From positions 1-64,000 of the forward strand of contig CAXYYO010000007.1 in NCBI GenBank assembly GCA_964293305.1: 64,000 bases of DNA. Direction: 5' to 3'. Positions 1-8,197 of the stretch are shown here, one piece after another (position 1 is the first letter of the stretch; every line of letters starts with the position of its first letter). The notes beneath the pieces were generated by a model. The model was given only the letters and a program-made list of their open reading frames with translations. It was not told where the DNA came from and made no database searches. The position numbers and the translations under genes are program-made. Source of the stretch: CALAGJ01 sp964293305 (GTDB lineage: Bacteria; Bacteroidota; Bacteroidia; Chitinophagales; Chitinophagaceae).

Positions 1-354
1 TTATTAATTACCATGCCAGAGGTAAGTGTAGTGGAGCAATACGGAAATAGTAACTGCACCATAACAGGTATAAATGAACGCTATCTTCGAATACAAAATA
101 GGGGCAATGGAAATATTAGCGCCGGGGGTGCTGTAGATAATTTAGATATTATAAAAAGGGATAATGGAAATATAGATGCAAGTATGCTGGAGACCAAGAA
201 CGCTATTGTAAAATCAAGTGGTAATGGCAATGTATATATCAATACAGTCAATAGTTTTGAGGCACATGTAAGTGGCAATGGGATTATAAGAAATAGGGGT
301 AGTGGAAAATCATCATCAAATTCATCGGCCACCGGAAATAGTAGTATTCAATAA
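1..354 (+). CDS. GIN/DUF2807-type putative adhesin, C-terminal part (cut by window start)
   Basis: The reading frame is open from base 1 (L-L-I-T before the first ATG at 13), so the gene very probably begins outside the window and only its C-terminal part is seen. The residues form short alternating polar strands with repeated G-N-G-N / S-G-N-G-N motifs, typical of the right-handed beta-solenoid of the GIN domain (DUF2807, 'auto-transporter adhesin head') common in Bacteroidota. The tail is rich in Ser, Gly and Asn (roughly the last 18 residues). Full-length family members usually carry a signal peptide or lipobox and sit in the envelope; that part is not visible. It lies 15 nt upstream of a DoxX gene on the same strand. 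Family call is fairly sure; cellular role is unknown. Confidence 0.6.
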   Translation, partial: LLITMPEVSVVEQYGNSNCTITGINERYLRIQNRGNGNISAGGAVDNLDIIKRDNGNIDASMLETKNAIVKSSGNGNVYINTVNSFEAHVSGNGIIRNRGSGKSSSNSSATGNSSIQ

Positions 355-369
355 TAAAATTATTTTAAA

Positions 370-855
370 ATGAAAAGATTATTAAAGCCAATATGCATGC
401 CTTTCTGGTGGCAGGATGCATTAATAGCAATACCTAGAATTATATGTGGAATGATGCTAAGTTTAGATTTCGGTGCTTCAAAATTTGGAATGCCATGGAG
501 CCCCGCTGAAAAAAACTTAGGCCTTTTTGAAGTAGTTTATTGGTTTCCTATTGATGTGGCTGCTTATGGGGGAATTTTTACCATATTTCCTGTATTTTTT
601 GCCTGGATGGGTGCCTTTAGCGAAGCTGTTGGTGGACTCCTGTTTGCAGCCGGACTGTTTACACGATTTAATTCCTTCCTAATAGTTTGTACCATGTCTG
701 TGGCCGCTTTTATCCAACAATGGGGTGAGGGTAGTTGGAATATGTTGCCACCCCTAGGGTTTTTATGGGTAGCGTTGTATCAATTATTTTTAGGTAGTGG
801 CCGCTTCGGTTTTGATTATCTCATTTCAAAAAAAATCACACATGCAAAAAATTAG
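370..855 (+). CDS. DoxX-family membrane protein
   Basis: 161 aa, with about four hydrophobic membrane-spanning stretches. The N-terminal helix carries the R-I-x-x-G pattern, and the region from residue 60 on has E-x-x-G-G-L-L-F-x-x-G-L-F-T-R, both typical of the DoxX/SURF4-like superfamily. The G-x-G-R-F-G-x-D segment near the C-terminus is also characteristic. It is expected to sit in the inner membrane; DoxX-type proteins are linked to quinone or redox stress functions in other bacteria, but no specific reaction can be inferred here. Its last 14 nt overlap the start of the downstream lipoprotein gene, suggesting co-transcription and translational coupling. The family is well supported; function is not. 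Confidence 0.8.
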   Translation: MKRLLKPICMPFWWQDALIAIPRIICGMMLSLDFGASKFGMPWSPAEKNLGLFEVVYWFPIDVAAYGGIFTIFPVFFAWMGAFSEAVGGLLFAAGLFTRFNSFLIVCTMSVAAFIQQWGEGSWNMLPPLGFLWVALYQLFLGSGRFGFDYLISKKITHAKN

Positions 856-1201
856 CATCACAATTTTATTCGCATTATTCATCGCTTGTGTACAGCCCAC
901 CTACAAAAGAATTGTTGTGCTTACTGTGGATGTGAGCAAGCAAACTGATGTAAAGTTTGTTGGCATTAGGGGAGGGTCCACACCTCTATCCTGGTCAGAG
1001 GATTATGGTATGAAGGAAATAGTAAAAGACAGTTTGTATCAATGTTCACTTGAAGTAAATACGGGATATTTATTTGGTGAATTTAAGTTTACTGTCAACG
1101 GTGAATTTGAATTACAAACAGCAGATAATCGTCGTGTGTATTTTTCAGACAAAGACACAACATTTTATCAGGCTGTCTTTGATCGATTACCTACAAAATG
1201 A
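842..1201 (+). CDS. small lipoprotein with a starch-binding-like (CBM20/CBM48-type) domain
   Basis: 119 aa from the ATG at 842. This start was chosen because it gives a lipoprotein signal peptide with lipobox L-F-I-A-C (Cys at about residue 15), whereas the longer in-frame start at 797 adds charged residues in front. After the lipobox one compact beta-domain follows: V-V-L-T-V-D-V at the start, F-V-G-I-R-G-x-x-x-P-L-S-W in the middle, and F-K-F-T-V-N-G-E-F-E near the end. The order resembles a CBM20 or CBM48 starch-binding fold (aromatic P-L-x-W strand, then the 'F-K-F-x-x-x-G' strand). It overlaps the DoxX gene by 14 nt and sits 217 nt upstream of glgB on the same strand, which makes a glucan-related role tempting. 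The domain call is by pattern only; it could be a lineage-specific beta-sandwich lipoprotein. Confidence 0.5.
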   Translation: MQKISITILFALFIACVQPTYKRIVVLTVDVSKQTDVKFVGIRGGSTPLSWSEDYGMKEIVKDSLYQCSLEVNTGYLFGEFKFTVNGEFELQTADNRRVYFSDKDTTFYQAVFDRLPTK

Positions 1202-1418
1202 TTTCTCTATGAAAAAACTTTCAACATTTATTTCGACCAGAAAAAAATATTTTATTGCATATCAAATAAAAGGTAAGAGTTGTGCTACAATGGCCAACTT
1301 TTTTTGAGTTGTATGATAAATAGTTTGCTCTATATCTAGGTGCATAAATGATATGAACAAATCCGTTCATTAATGTGTACACTCTACCAGTCAATGGATG
1401 TATCTTTAGCCCAAATAG

Positions 1419-3449
1419 ATGGCAATGGCAAAAAGTGTAAAAAAAATAAATATTAAAAAAGTAAACCCTACAAATGCAGCAGCTATCGAATACAAAAAAA
1501 CATTAAAACCACTAAAGTATGAAGAAATTCACTTTATAGATACAAACCAACTTGTTTGGAATTATTCTCTTTTTACAGATGAGGATGTAAAAAACTTTCA
1601 ACAAGGCACTCACTATCGTTTATACGAAGTTTTTGGAAATAAGCAGATAGAAGTAATTGGCACGGCAGGAACTTATTTTGCGGTATGGGCTCCAAATGCA
1701 ACAGCGGTGAGTGTAATCGGAAATTTTAATGAATGGAATAAGGTTACACATGCACTACATGTGCGTAAAGATGGTAGCGGTATATGGGAAGGATTTTTGC
1801 CTGGAATAATGGATGGTGAAGTATATAAATACCATATCGTTGGATTTGAAGGTTTGAAATTGGATAAGGCCGATCCCTTTGCACATTTTGCAGAATTAAG
1901 GCCTTCTACGGGATCAAAAATATGGGGCACTTTTTATGAGTGGAAAGATATAGATTGGATGAAGCACCGTCATAAAAAGAATAACCTCAATGCCCCATGG
2001 AGTATTTATGAAATACACTTGGCCAGTTGGATGCGTCCAGATGCTACAGATGAAGAAAGCTATAATTCTTATCAGCAAATTGCAGAAAAACTTGTTCCAT
2101 ATTGCTTAGAAATGGGTTTTACACATGTGGAGCTAATGCCGATAATGGAGCATCCATTTGATGGAAGCTGGGGATATCAGGGCACTGGCTATTTTGCGCC
2201 AACGAGCAGATTTGGTTCACCACAGGATTTTGCTGCATTAGTAGATGCATTGCACATGGCAGGTGTTGGAGTAATTTTAGATTGGGTGCCTTCACATTTT
2301 CCTTATGATGCACATGGTTTGTATATGTTTGACGGTGCACATACTTATGAGTGTGCGGATATGCGCAAAGGTTATCACCCGGACTGGAATAGCTATATAT
2401 TCAATTATAGTAGGGGAGAAGTAAAGAGTTTTTTAATCAGTAGTGCCAGATTTTGGTGCGATAGATTTCATGCTGATGGATTGAGAGTAGATGCTGTAAG
2501 TAGCATGCTACGGCTGGATTACAGTAGAAATGAAGGTCAATGGGAGCCTAATGAATATGGAGGCAATGGAAACCTTGAGGCTATTGCATTTATAAAGGAT
2601 CTGAACGCCACGCTGTACAGGGATTTTCCGGATATTCAAACCATTGCCGAAGAGGCCACAGATTGGCCAAAAATTAGTAAACCTATATTTGATGGAGGAC
2701 TTGGTTTTGGGATGAAATGGATGATGGGATGGATGCATGATACCTTAGATTATTTTACACTAGACCCAATTTTCAGACAGTTTAGTCAAAATAAATTCAG
2801 CTTTAGCATGATGTATTTTTATGATGAAAATTTCATGCTTCCACTCAGCCATGATGAAGTGGTACATGGCAAAAGCCCCATGCTTTATAAAATGCCCGGC
2901 GATGAATGGCAAAAGCATGCTAATCTGCGTTTGTTGTACGCCTATATGTTTACACACCCCGGTGCAAAACTACTTTTTATGGGCAATGAATTTGGGGCAA
3001 CAAATGAATGGAATTATAAATCAGAATTACAATGGGAGTTGACAGATCTGGCAAGTCATGGTGGGTTAAGATATTGTGTAAGTATGCTCAATAAATTATA
3101 TCGGGATTATCCTGCATTATATCAAAAACAGTTTAGCCAAGATGGTTTTGAATGGGTAGATCTAAATAAGAGAACAGAATCTGTGCTCAGTTTTAAACGC
3201 AAAGGGGAAAAAATGAAAGATGATGTACTGGTTATTCTAAACATGACTCCTGTGGTTCGCAGGGATTGGGAAATACATGTGCAAGGAAAAGCTATCTGGA
3301 AAGAGATTTTCAATAGTAATGACAAAGCCTATTGGGGCACCGGCGATGTATTTAATCCCGATATAAAAGCAGAGATTACAGATAGAAAAAATAAATGGTA
3401 TAAACTCAAAATAGATTTGCCAGCATTGAGTGCTGTGGTGCTGGGGTAA
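1419..3449 (+). CDS. glgB: 1,4-alpha-glucan branching enzyme
   Basis: 676 aa, cytoplasmic, introduces alpha-1,6 branches into glycogen. An N-terminal CBM48 domain (about 60-165; F-A-V-W-A-P-N-A near 87) is followed by the GH13 barrel (about 190-560) and a C-terminal beta domain. The catalytic triad is intact: nucleophile D358 in G-L-R-V-D-A-V-S-S-M, acid/base E411 in A-E-E-A-T-D-W-P, and D479 in L-S-H-D-E-V-V-H-G-K. The spacing of 53 and 68 residues between them equals that of E. coli GlgB (405, 458, 526), which supports the bacterial GH13_9 type. The N-terminus has a Lys-rich extension (MAMAKSVKK...). No other glycogen genes are in view; the gene is followed by a strong hairpin. Identification is firm. 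Confidence 0.96.
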   Translation: MAMAKSVKKINIKKVNPTNAAAIEYKKTLKPLKYEEIHFIDTNQLVWNYSLFTDEDVKNFQQGTHYRLYEVFGNKQIEVIGTAGTYFAVWAPNATAVSVIGNFNEWNKVTHALHVRKDGSGIWEGFLPGIMDGEVYKYHIVGFEGLKLDKADPFAHFAELRPSTGSKIWGTFYEWKDIDWMKHRHKKNNLNAPWSIYEIHLASWMRPDATDEESYNSYQQIAEKLVPYCLEMGFTHVELMPIMEHPFDGSWGYQGTGYFAPTSRFGSPQDFAALVDALHMAGVGVILDWVPSHFPYDAHGLYMFDGAHTYECADMRKGYHPDWNSYIFNYSRGEVKSFLISSARFWCDRFHADGLRVDAVSSMLRLDYSRNEGQWEPNEYGGNGNLEAIAFIKDLNATLYRDFPDIQTIAEEATDWPKISKPIFDGGLGFGMKWMMGWMHDTLDYFTLDPIFRQFSQNKFSFSMMYFYDENFMLPLSHDEVVHGKSPMLYKMPGDEWQKHANLRLLYAYMFTHPGAKLLFMGNEFGATNEWNYKSELQWELTDLASHGGLRYCVSMLNKLYRDYPALYQKQFSQDGFEWVDLNKRTESVLSFKRKGEKMKDDVLVILNMTPVVRRDWEIHVQGKAIWKEIFNSNDKAYWGTGDVFNPDIKAEITDRKNKWYKLKIDLPALSAVVLG

Positions 3450-3452
3450 AAA

Positions 3453-3489
3453 AAAGCGGCTGACTCAATTTTTTGAATACAGCCGCTTT
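3453..3489 (-). terminator. terminator between convergent glgB and sulfatase genes
   Basis: A perfect 10-bp stem AAAGCGGCTG / CAGCCGCTTT encloses a 17-nt loop that itself has a small TCAA/TTGA stem. On the minus strand it is followed directly by eight T residues, so it is a canonical Rho-independent terminator for the sulfatase operon. On the plus strand it lies just past the glgB stop with only a weak T tract, so it may work in both directions. Confidence 0.85.
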
Positions 3490-3510
3490 GTAATGCTTTT
3501 AGTAGTGAAG

Positions 3511-4872
3511 TTAATTATGCAATAACTGTAATTGACTGATAAATGCTTCTCTTATAGCTTTTTCTTTATTGGTCATTTCCTCAAAAGGAATGACATTTAA
3601 ATCATAAAAATCTCTTTTTATATTGTAAAAACGTCCATAAGCTGGCGGCTCGTCATACAATTTATAGGTTTCATTATTGATGAACCTAACAACCGGAGTT
3701 GGGTCATCTGGTTCATTATCCCAGTGGCAAAAAACCCATGATCTGTCAGTTCCGGGTATCCCAATCATATTGTCATAAAAACTTACACCATCTAAAATGC
3801 CATAGTTAGTTGGCACGGGTATGCCAGCTACATCAGCAAGTGTTGGTAAAATATCAGTATAATCTATGAGTGCCGGAGAGACCTTGTGACTGATAGTGCC
3901 TGGCCAATATGCAAAACAAGGACTTTGTGTACCGGCTCTGGTGGTTTCTGTTTTATTTCCTATTACTTGCTGACCCCTAAATTGAGAAATAATTTTCTTC
4001 ATTGTAGAGTTATCATTCACAAATAGGATTAATGTTTTACGAGTCAGGTTTAAGGAATCTAATTTACTCATAAATCTTCCAACCATTTTATCTAGATAAG
4101 ATACATTACTTGCAAAGTAACTTGTATCGTTTCTTGATTGATCATCTATGTTGGGATTCCAATTTGCATAATCCGGATGGTCTGGTGATGGTACAAATGG
4201 TTGACCACATACTAAGCTAGCATAAGTTAAAAAGAAAGGATTGTTTCTATTCGAATCTATAAAATTAGATGCATACTCATAAAAAAGGTCTTCTGAGTAC
4301 TTGTCAACTGTTTCTGCCAGAGGTATATAATCTCCATTTTCATATAATAATGGGTTTTTATAACGATTTTTCTTTTGATAATCAGAATTATAAGGTTGAA
4401 AAATTCTATACTTTTCAAATCCTGCTTCTAATAGACTTTCTCCTCCGTTATCCATTTGCCATTTACCTACAACACAGGTTTTATAACCATTGTCTTGCAG
4501 CATATTTGCAATAGTACTTTCTTCAGGTAGTAATAGACCCCATTGAGGATAATTCCTAAAATTATATTTACCAGTATATATTGCCAATCTACTAGGGAAG
4601 CCATCAGGATGATTGTATGCCTGACTAAAATGCATACCCCTTAGAGCTAACTTGTCAATATTTGGGGTTTGGTAGGATTCCCCTCCCAATATATTTGGTA
4701 TCTCGTATCCAAAATCTTCTGCAACTATTAGAATGATATTGGGCTGTGAAACAAGATTTGATTCACTTGCCTCTTGTACAGAAACAACCTGTTTATTTAT
4801 TTCTTTATTGCAGGCATTCATCAAAAAAAACGATAATGCCATTGCGATGTAACTAAAATATTTCATTTTCAT
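3511..4872 (-). CDS. sulfatase-family lipoprotein with degenerate active site
   Basis: 453 aa, with a lipoprotein signal peptide (lipobox M-N-A-C21), so probably anchored in the outer membrane or periplasm. The alkaline-phosphatase/sulfatase fold is clear: N-I-I-L-I-V-A near 45, T-P-N-I-D-K-L-A near 69, S-R-L-A-I-Y-T-G near 94, V-V-G-K-W near 134, F-V-N-D-N near 284 and Y-W-P-G near 322. Several catalytic positions differ from active sulfatases. The formylglycine-precursor motif C/S-x-P-S-R reads G91-F-P-S-R (codon GGC where a one-base change from TGC would do it). The metal-ligand pair D-D-x-G is E52-D53-F-G. The usual G-K-W-H is G-K-W-Q139. D287, N288 and a Lys in N-K-T-E-T-T are retained. 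It starts 7 nt after the stop of the intact sulfatase, so the two are an operon. It is likely either a pseudoenzyme or has another substrate; the reading frame is full length and not decaying. Confidence 0.85.
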   Translation of the reverse strand: MKMKYFSYIAMALSFFLMNACNKEINKQVVSVQEASESNLVSQPNIILIVAEDFGYEIPNILGGESYQTPNIDKLALRGMHFSQAYNHPDGFPSRLAIYTGKYNFRNYPQWGLLLPEESTIANMLQDNGYKTCVVGKWQMDNGGESLLEAGFEKYRIFQPYNSDYQKKNRYKNPLLYENGDYIPLAETVDKYSEDLFYEYASNFIDSNRNNPFFLTYASLVCGQPFVPSPDHPDYANWNPNIDDQSRNDTSYFASNVSYLDKMVGRFMSKLDSLNLTRKTLILFVNDNSTMKKIISQFRGQQVIGNKTETTRAGTQSPCFAYWPGTISHKVSPALIDYTDILPTLADVAGIPVPTNYGILDGVSFYDNMIGIPGTDRSWVFCHWDNEPDDPTPVVRFINNETYKLYDEPPAYGRFYNIKRDFYDLNVIPFEEMTNKEKAIREAFISQLQLLHN

Positions 4873-4879
4873 AGCTAAT

Positions 4880-7039
4880 TTATTCGATGATTAATGAAGT
4901 GCTATTTTCATTTATTACGACTGTATAAATACCTGGTTCTAATATGGCTTCAACTTTTACATTATTTACTCCTTTTTGAAGTATGCACTGCTTTTCAAAA
5001 ACAACAACACCACTTATGTTCATAATTCTCAACGTGGATTTATTTGCTACTAAAGCGTTAAGTGATACCGTAAAATTATTATGAGCTGGATTTGGCTTTA
5101 TGATAATGTTATTGCTACTTGCTTTTGCCATAACATTACTATTGGACTCTTTGGTATTACAAGACGAAGTTACTTTTATTGATTTCGATTCATTACTACA
5201 TCCATTTGATGATGTAATTTCTACCTTATAATTTCCTACATTTGATGCTGTATAGGTTATTTGATTAGCACCAGATATAATATTTCCATTTATGTACCAT
5301 TTATATGTAAATCCTTGCCCTCCATTTGTTTTCAATTGAACAGAGCCAACTGCACAAATATCTAAATTTCCTAGAGCAGTTATGGTTGGTGTGGGTCTGT
5401 TTTCATCAATACCATTTTTACAATTATCATCTTTATTATTACAAGGTTTTTCTTTTGCTCCAGGATTGGCATTAGCATCATTGTCATCGCAGTCTCCTTT
5501 TAAATTAGCATATCCAGTAGGTAAAAAATAACGAACAATAGAATCTCCCGCTTGACCATATCCATCACCATCATTATCTTTATAAAAAACATTTGTATTA
5601 TAAGACGGTGGCTGATGAGCTGTCCATCCTTCATTAAATAAAATTCTCATCATATTTAGACTATCCACAACTTCAGGATGATTTTCAGCCAGATTTGTGT
5701 ACTCATTTGGATCTAAAATTCTATCGTATAATTCTTCTCCACCTTCTTGCCAGTTGTTATAATGGTAACGGTTTGTATATACTGCTCTTCCCATTACCGT
5801 GTCTTCAAGTACTGGGTTTTGTTTGGATATTTGTAAATGAGCCGCAGATTTCCATTTTATATTGGGATTCTCCAATAAAGGAACTAAACTATTTCCCTCT
5901 CTTACAATGGTATCTTTTACACCTGTCAATTCTGTAAGTGTTGGAAATACATCAACCAATTCAACCAATTCATTACAAATATTGCCACCTGCATATCCCG
6001 GGGCTGCAATTATTAATGGCACTTGTAATGTTTCATTAAAAAGGGTCATTTTTAAATAATTACCTTCATGCTCGCCAAGGTTTAATCCGTGATCTGAGAA
6101 AAATACAACAATTGTACTATCCCAAAGCTGAAGGCTGTCTAATTGGTCTAATACCCTACCAAGTTGATAATCTACTTCAAGTATTTCTGCATAATATGCA
6201 TGTCTAAGGTCCCTTTGCCAATCTTCAGTATAATTTAATAAAGGCAACTTCAAGGCTAACTTAGGTATATCATCTTTATCTCCAATAGGGGTAACAGGCA
6301 GAGGTATATTACCAGAACCATTGCCTATTATATTAGTTAAAGTACCATCCTTATCTACAGGAAGAATTTTTGGATTTGTAGGATCACCTATCATATTCCA
6401 AGTTTCTAAACTTGGTACAAACGCATTATGTGTAGATAAACCTAAATTATAAAAATATGGGAAAGAAATGGGATTTTTTAATGCATTTATTACTCCACCA
6501 GCATATACACCTCCTTCTCTTTCATTCAAAGTCTTTGATGAGCTATCTATCCACCATGCCGGCTTAAATCCAAGCCCACCATTTGTTCCATCCCTTTCTC
6601 TTGGAGCTACTGAATCCCATGTCAATTCAGTCTCATGTTCGCAAATTGCTTTTCCAAATTGTATGGTTTTATATCCACCAGCATCATGTAAAAATTCATT
6701 TAAAAAATCATAATCTTGACCTAGATGTTCTTTCACTGGGCGCTCATTATCAACTACACCAGATGCATCTGGTCGCTTGCCACTAAGCATACTTGTTCTA
6801 CTTGGGCTACACAAAGGAAACATAGTATAAGCTCTTTTGAAAAAAGTACCATGTGAGGCCAGCCTTGCTATGTTTGGGCATTGTACCAAAGGGAAGTCAT
6901 AGGCATCAAAATTAATACCCATATCATCAATGCCAATATAAACTATATTATACTTTTTTTGGGCTGATGCGTTAAGGGATATCAAAATGGAAATAAAAAA
7001 TAAAAGGGGCAGCTTTTTAAGAGTAAAGTTGATTTTCAT
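4880..7039 (-). CDS. secreted sulfatase (iduronate-2-sulfatase-like) with MopE-type, Ig-like and T9SS sorting domains
   Basis: 719 aa from the ATG at 7039, chosen because it gives a clean signal peptide (MKINFTLKKLPLLFFISI... ending A-S-A-Q) and because a TAnnTTTG promoter lies just upstream at 7060-7067; a longer frame reaches 7093. The catalytic part (about 25-480) has I-D-D-M-G, the intact formylglycine motif C-S-P-S-R-T-S-M-L-S-G, G-K-A, S-T-H-N-A-F-V-P and F-S-D-H-G, so it should be active once a maturase converts the Cys (no maturase in the window). A Cys/Asp-rich block follows (D-N-D-G-D-G-Y-G ... G-D-C-D-D-N-D-A-N ... C-N-N-K-D-D-N-C), the MopE-type putative metal-binding motif, then an Ig-like domain and a C-terminal T9SS type A domain (I-K-P-N-P-A-H-N-N-F...). 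The enzyme is therefore expected at the cell surface or outside, acting on sulfated polysaccharide. Confidence 0.9.
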   Translation of the reverse strand: MKINFTLKKLPLLFFISILISLNASAQKKYNIVYIGIDDMGINFDAYDFPLVQCPNIARLASHGTFFKRAYTMFPLCSPSRTSMLSGKRPDASGVVDNERPVKEHLGQDYDFLNEFLHDAGGYKTIQFGKAICEHETELTWDSVAPRERDGTNGGLGFKPAWWIDSSSKTLNEREGGVYAGGVINALKNPISFPYFYNLGLSTHNAFVPSLETWNMIGDPTNPKILPVDKDGTLTNIIGNGSGNIPLPVTPIGDKDDIPKLALKLPLLNYTEDWQRDLRHAYYAEILEVDYQLGRVLDQLDSLQLWDSTIVVFFSDHGLNLGEHEGNYLKMTLFNETLQVPLIIAAPGYAGGNICNELVELVDVFPTLTELTGVKDTIVREGNSLVPLLENPNIKWKSAAHLQISKQNPVLEDTVMGRAVYTNRYHYNNWQEGGEELYDRILDPNEYTNLAENHPEVVDSLNMMRILFNEGWTAHQPPSYNTNVFYKDNDGDGYGQAGDSIVRYFLPTGYANLKGDCDDNDANANPGAKEKPCNNKDDNCKNGIDENRPTPTITALGNLDICAVGSVQLKTNGGQGFTYKWYINGNIISGANQITYTASNVGNYKVEITSSNGCSNESKSIKVTSSCNTKESNSNVMAKASSNNIIIKPNPAHNNFTVSLNALVANKSTLRIMNISGVVVFEKQCILQKGVNNVKVEAILEPGIYTVVINENSTSLIIE

Positions 7040-7059
7040 AAATTTTAATTTAAGATTCG

Positions 7060-7067
7060 CAAAATTA
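7060..7067 (-). promoter_or_regulatory. -7 promoter element of the sulfatase operon
   Basis: On the minus strand the sequence TAATTTTG matches the Bacteroidota -7 consensus TAnnTTTG exactly. It would place the transcription start near 7052-7055, about 13 nt before the ATG at 7039, and would exclude the longer in-frame start at 7093. No convincing -33 element was identified. Confidence 0.45.
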
Positions 7068-7248
7068 AGATATATCTCGGTAAAATTCTTCAAATATTAA
7101 CACCGAATTGTGATACAAAGGAATTTACCACTATTAATGTTCATTATCACTCATCGGTGGTATTTTGTGTGAAATTATGGTCAGTTAATACATCCGTGTT
7201 TTTTGTTTGTAGCGGAAATCCTTTACAAGATTTGATTGTTTGCAAAGA

Positions 7249-7719
7249 TTACATCCATATAGATTCTTTAAATATTTGACTGAAATTATTACTGCTTATA
7301 AATACAATTAGTCTGACAATATGATAAATACATAGAATAGTACCCAATACATAGGCTAGCTTCACACTATATATCCAGCTTCGTAGTAATTTTTTTCCAG
7401 TCAGTATTTCAATACCCAAAAAAATAATTACTAGAAAACAAAACAATACAACGAAGGGACCAAATAAATGCTGTTTTACACTTTCCTGCCATTCCCCTTC
7501 GAATAAAAACATCAACGATTTTGTAATACCACAACCGGGGCATGGAAAACCTGTAAGCATCTTAAATGGACATAGCGATTGTTTCCCTATCATTTCAACA
7601 CCCGTATGTAGTGTATGTAGATAATAAGGAACTGCCAGCGTTATTAGTGCGCCAGCTATACCAAGTAGATTATAATAAGTTTGTTTACTTATATAATTTG
7701 TTGATATCACCTTGTACAA
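7249..7719 (-). CDS. DUF2752 membrane protein
   Basis: 156 aa with about four membrane helices. The diagnostic feature is C-P-F-K-M-L-T-G-F-P-C-P-G-C-G-I-T-K near residues 50-67, the conserved cysteine signature of DUF2752. Function of the family is unknown; the Cys cluster suggests metal or redox sensitivity, but that is inference. Its start overlaps the end of the upstream DUF4234-like gene by 35 nt, so the two are translationally coupled. The pairing of DUF2752 with a small multi-pass partner is common in Bacteroidota. Confidence 0.75.
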   Translation of the reverse strand: MYKVISTNYISKQTYYNLLGIAGALITLAVPYYLHTLHTGVEMIGKQSLCPFKMLTGFPCPGCGITKSLMFLFEGEWQESVKQHLFGPFVVLFCFLVIIFLGIEILTGKKLLRSWIYSVKLAYVLGTILCIYHIVRLIVFISSNNFSQIFKESIWM

Positions 7720-8062
7720 TCATTGCTGAAACCATTGGAACAAAGAATCCTAAAACCAAAAGTAAAGTGCCTTGGTCTTTTTGTGGTTCACCTGTACGTT
7801 TATAAATCTCTGGTAAACATTCTTTCCCCGCCAAATAATAGAAATACAAGTTAACTGGTAAGCAACAGCCTGCAAAAATTGCGATAGGTTGGGAAATGAC
7901 TTCACGATTACTTACAGCATTCATTACTTGAGCAGCTTTTATATTCCAATATATCAGATAAAGGCCACACGTAACTAATCCTAGTATTAAAACCATGAAC
8001 GGGTCATTCTGGAATACAGGAATTGATTGCTGATCTGGGTTTTGGTTCTCTATTTGATCCAT
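7685..8062 (-). CDS. DUF4234-like small membrane protein
   Basis: 125 aa. A polar N-terminus (MDQIENQNPDQQ...) is followed by a helix with L-V-T-C-G-L-Y-L-I-Y-W, matching the T-x-G-I-Y-x-I-Y-W pattern of DUF4234, and then two more hydrophobic stretches. It is an inner-membrane protein of unknown function. It overlaps the DUF2752 gene by 35 nt and is transcribed divergently from ispH, whose promoter lies within about 110 nt. Confidence 0.6.
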   Translation of the reverse strand: MDQIENQNPDQQSIPVFQNDPFMVLILGLVTCGLYLIYWNIKAAQVMNAVSNREVISQPIAIFAGCCLPVNLYFYYLAGKECLPEIYKRTGEPQKDQGTLLLVLGFFVPMVSAMIVQGDINKLYK

Positions 8063-8171
8063 GAATCTAATTTTTGGCTAAAGTATGTGGTTTATAACAA
8101 TTTTAAAAAAATCAACAAAGATTTGGTTCAATTCTGTTTCCAATCTAAAATTTTTACTGTATTCATTGTAT

Positions 8172-8179
8172 TAACTTTG
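8172..8179 (+). promoter_or_regulatory. -7 promoter element of ispH
   Basis: TAACTTTG is an exact match to the Bacteroidota -7 consensus TAnnTTTG and lies 18 nt upstream of the ispH ATG at 8198. Transcription from here would rule out the much longer upstream start at 8027, which also overlaps the divergent DUF4234-like gene. Confidence 0.5.
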
Positions 8180-8197
8180 CGCTTGATAAAGACTTTA

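Noticed and set aside
1209..1307. A 32-codon frame (MKKLSTFISTRKK...) after the starch-binding-like lipoprotein gene.
   Set aside because: Short, no coupling, no recognisable domain or signal; could be chance in AT-rich DNA.
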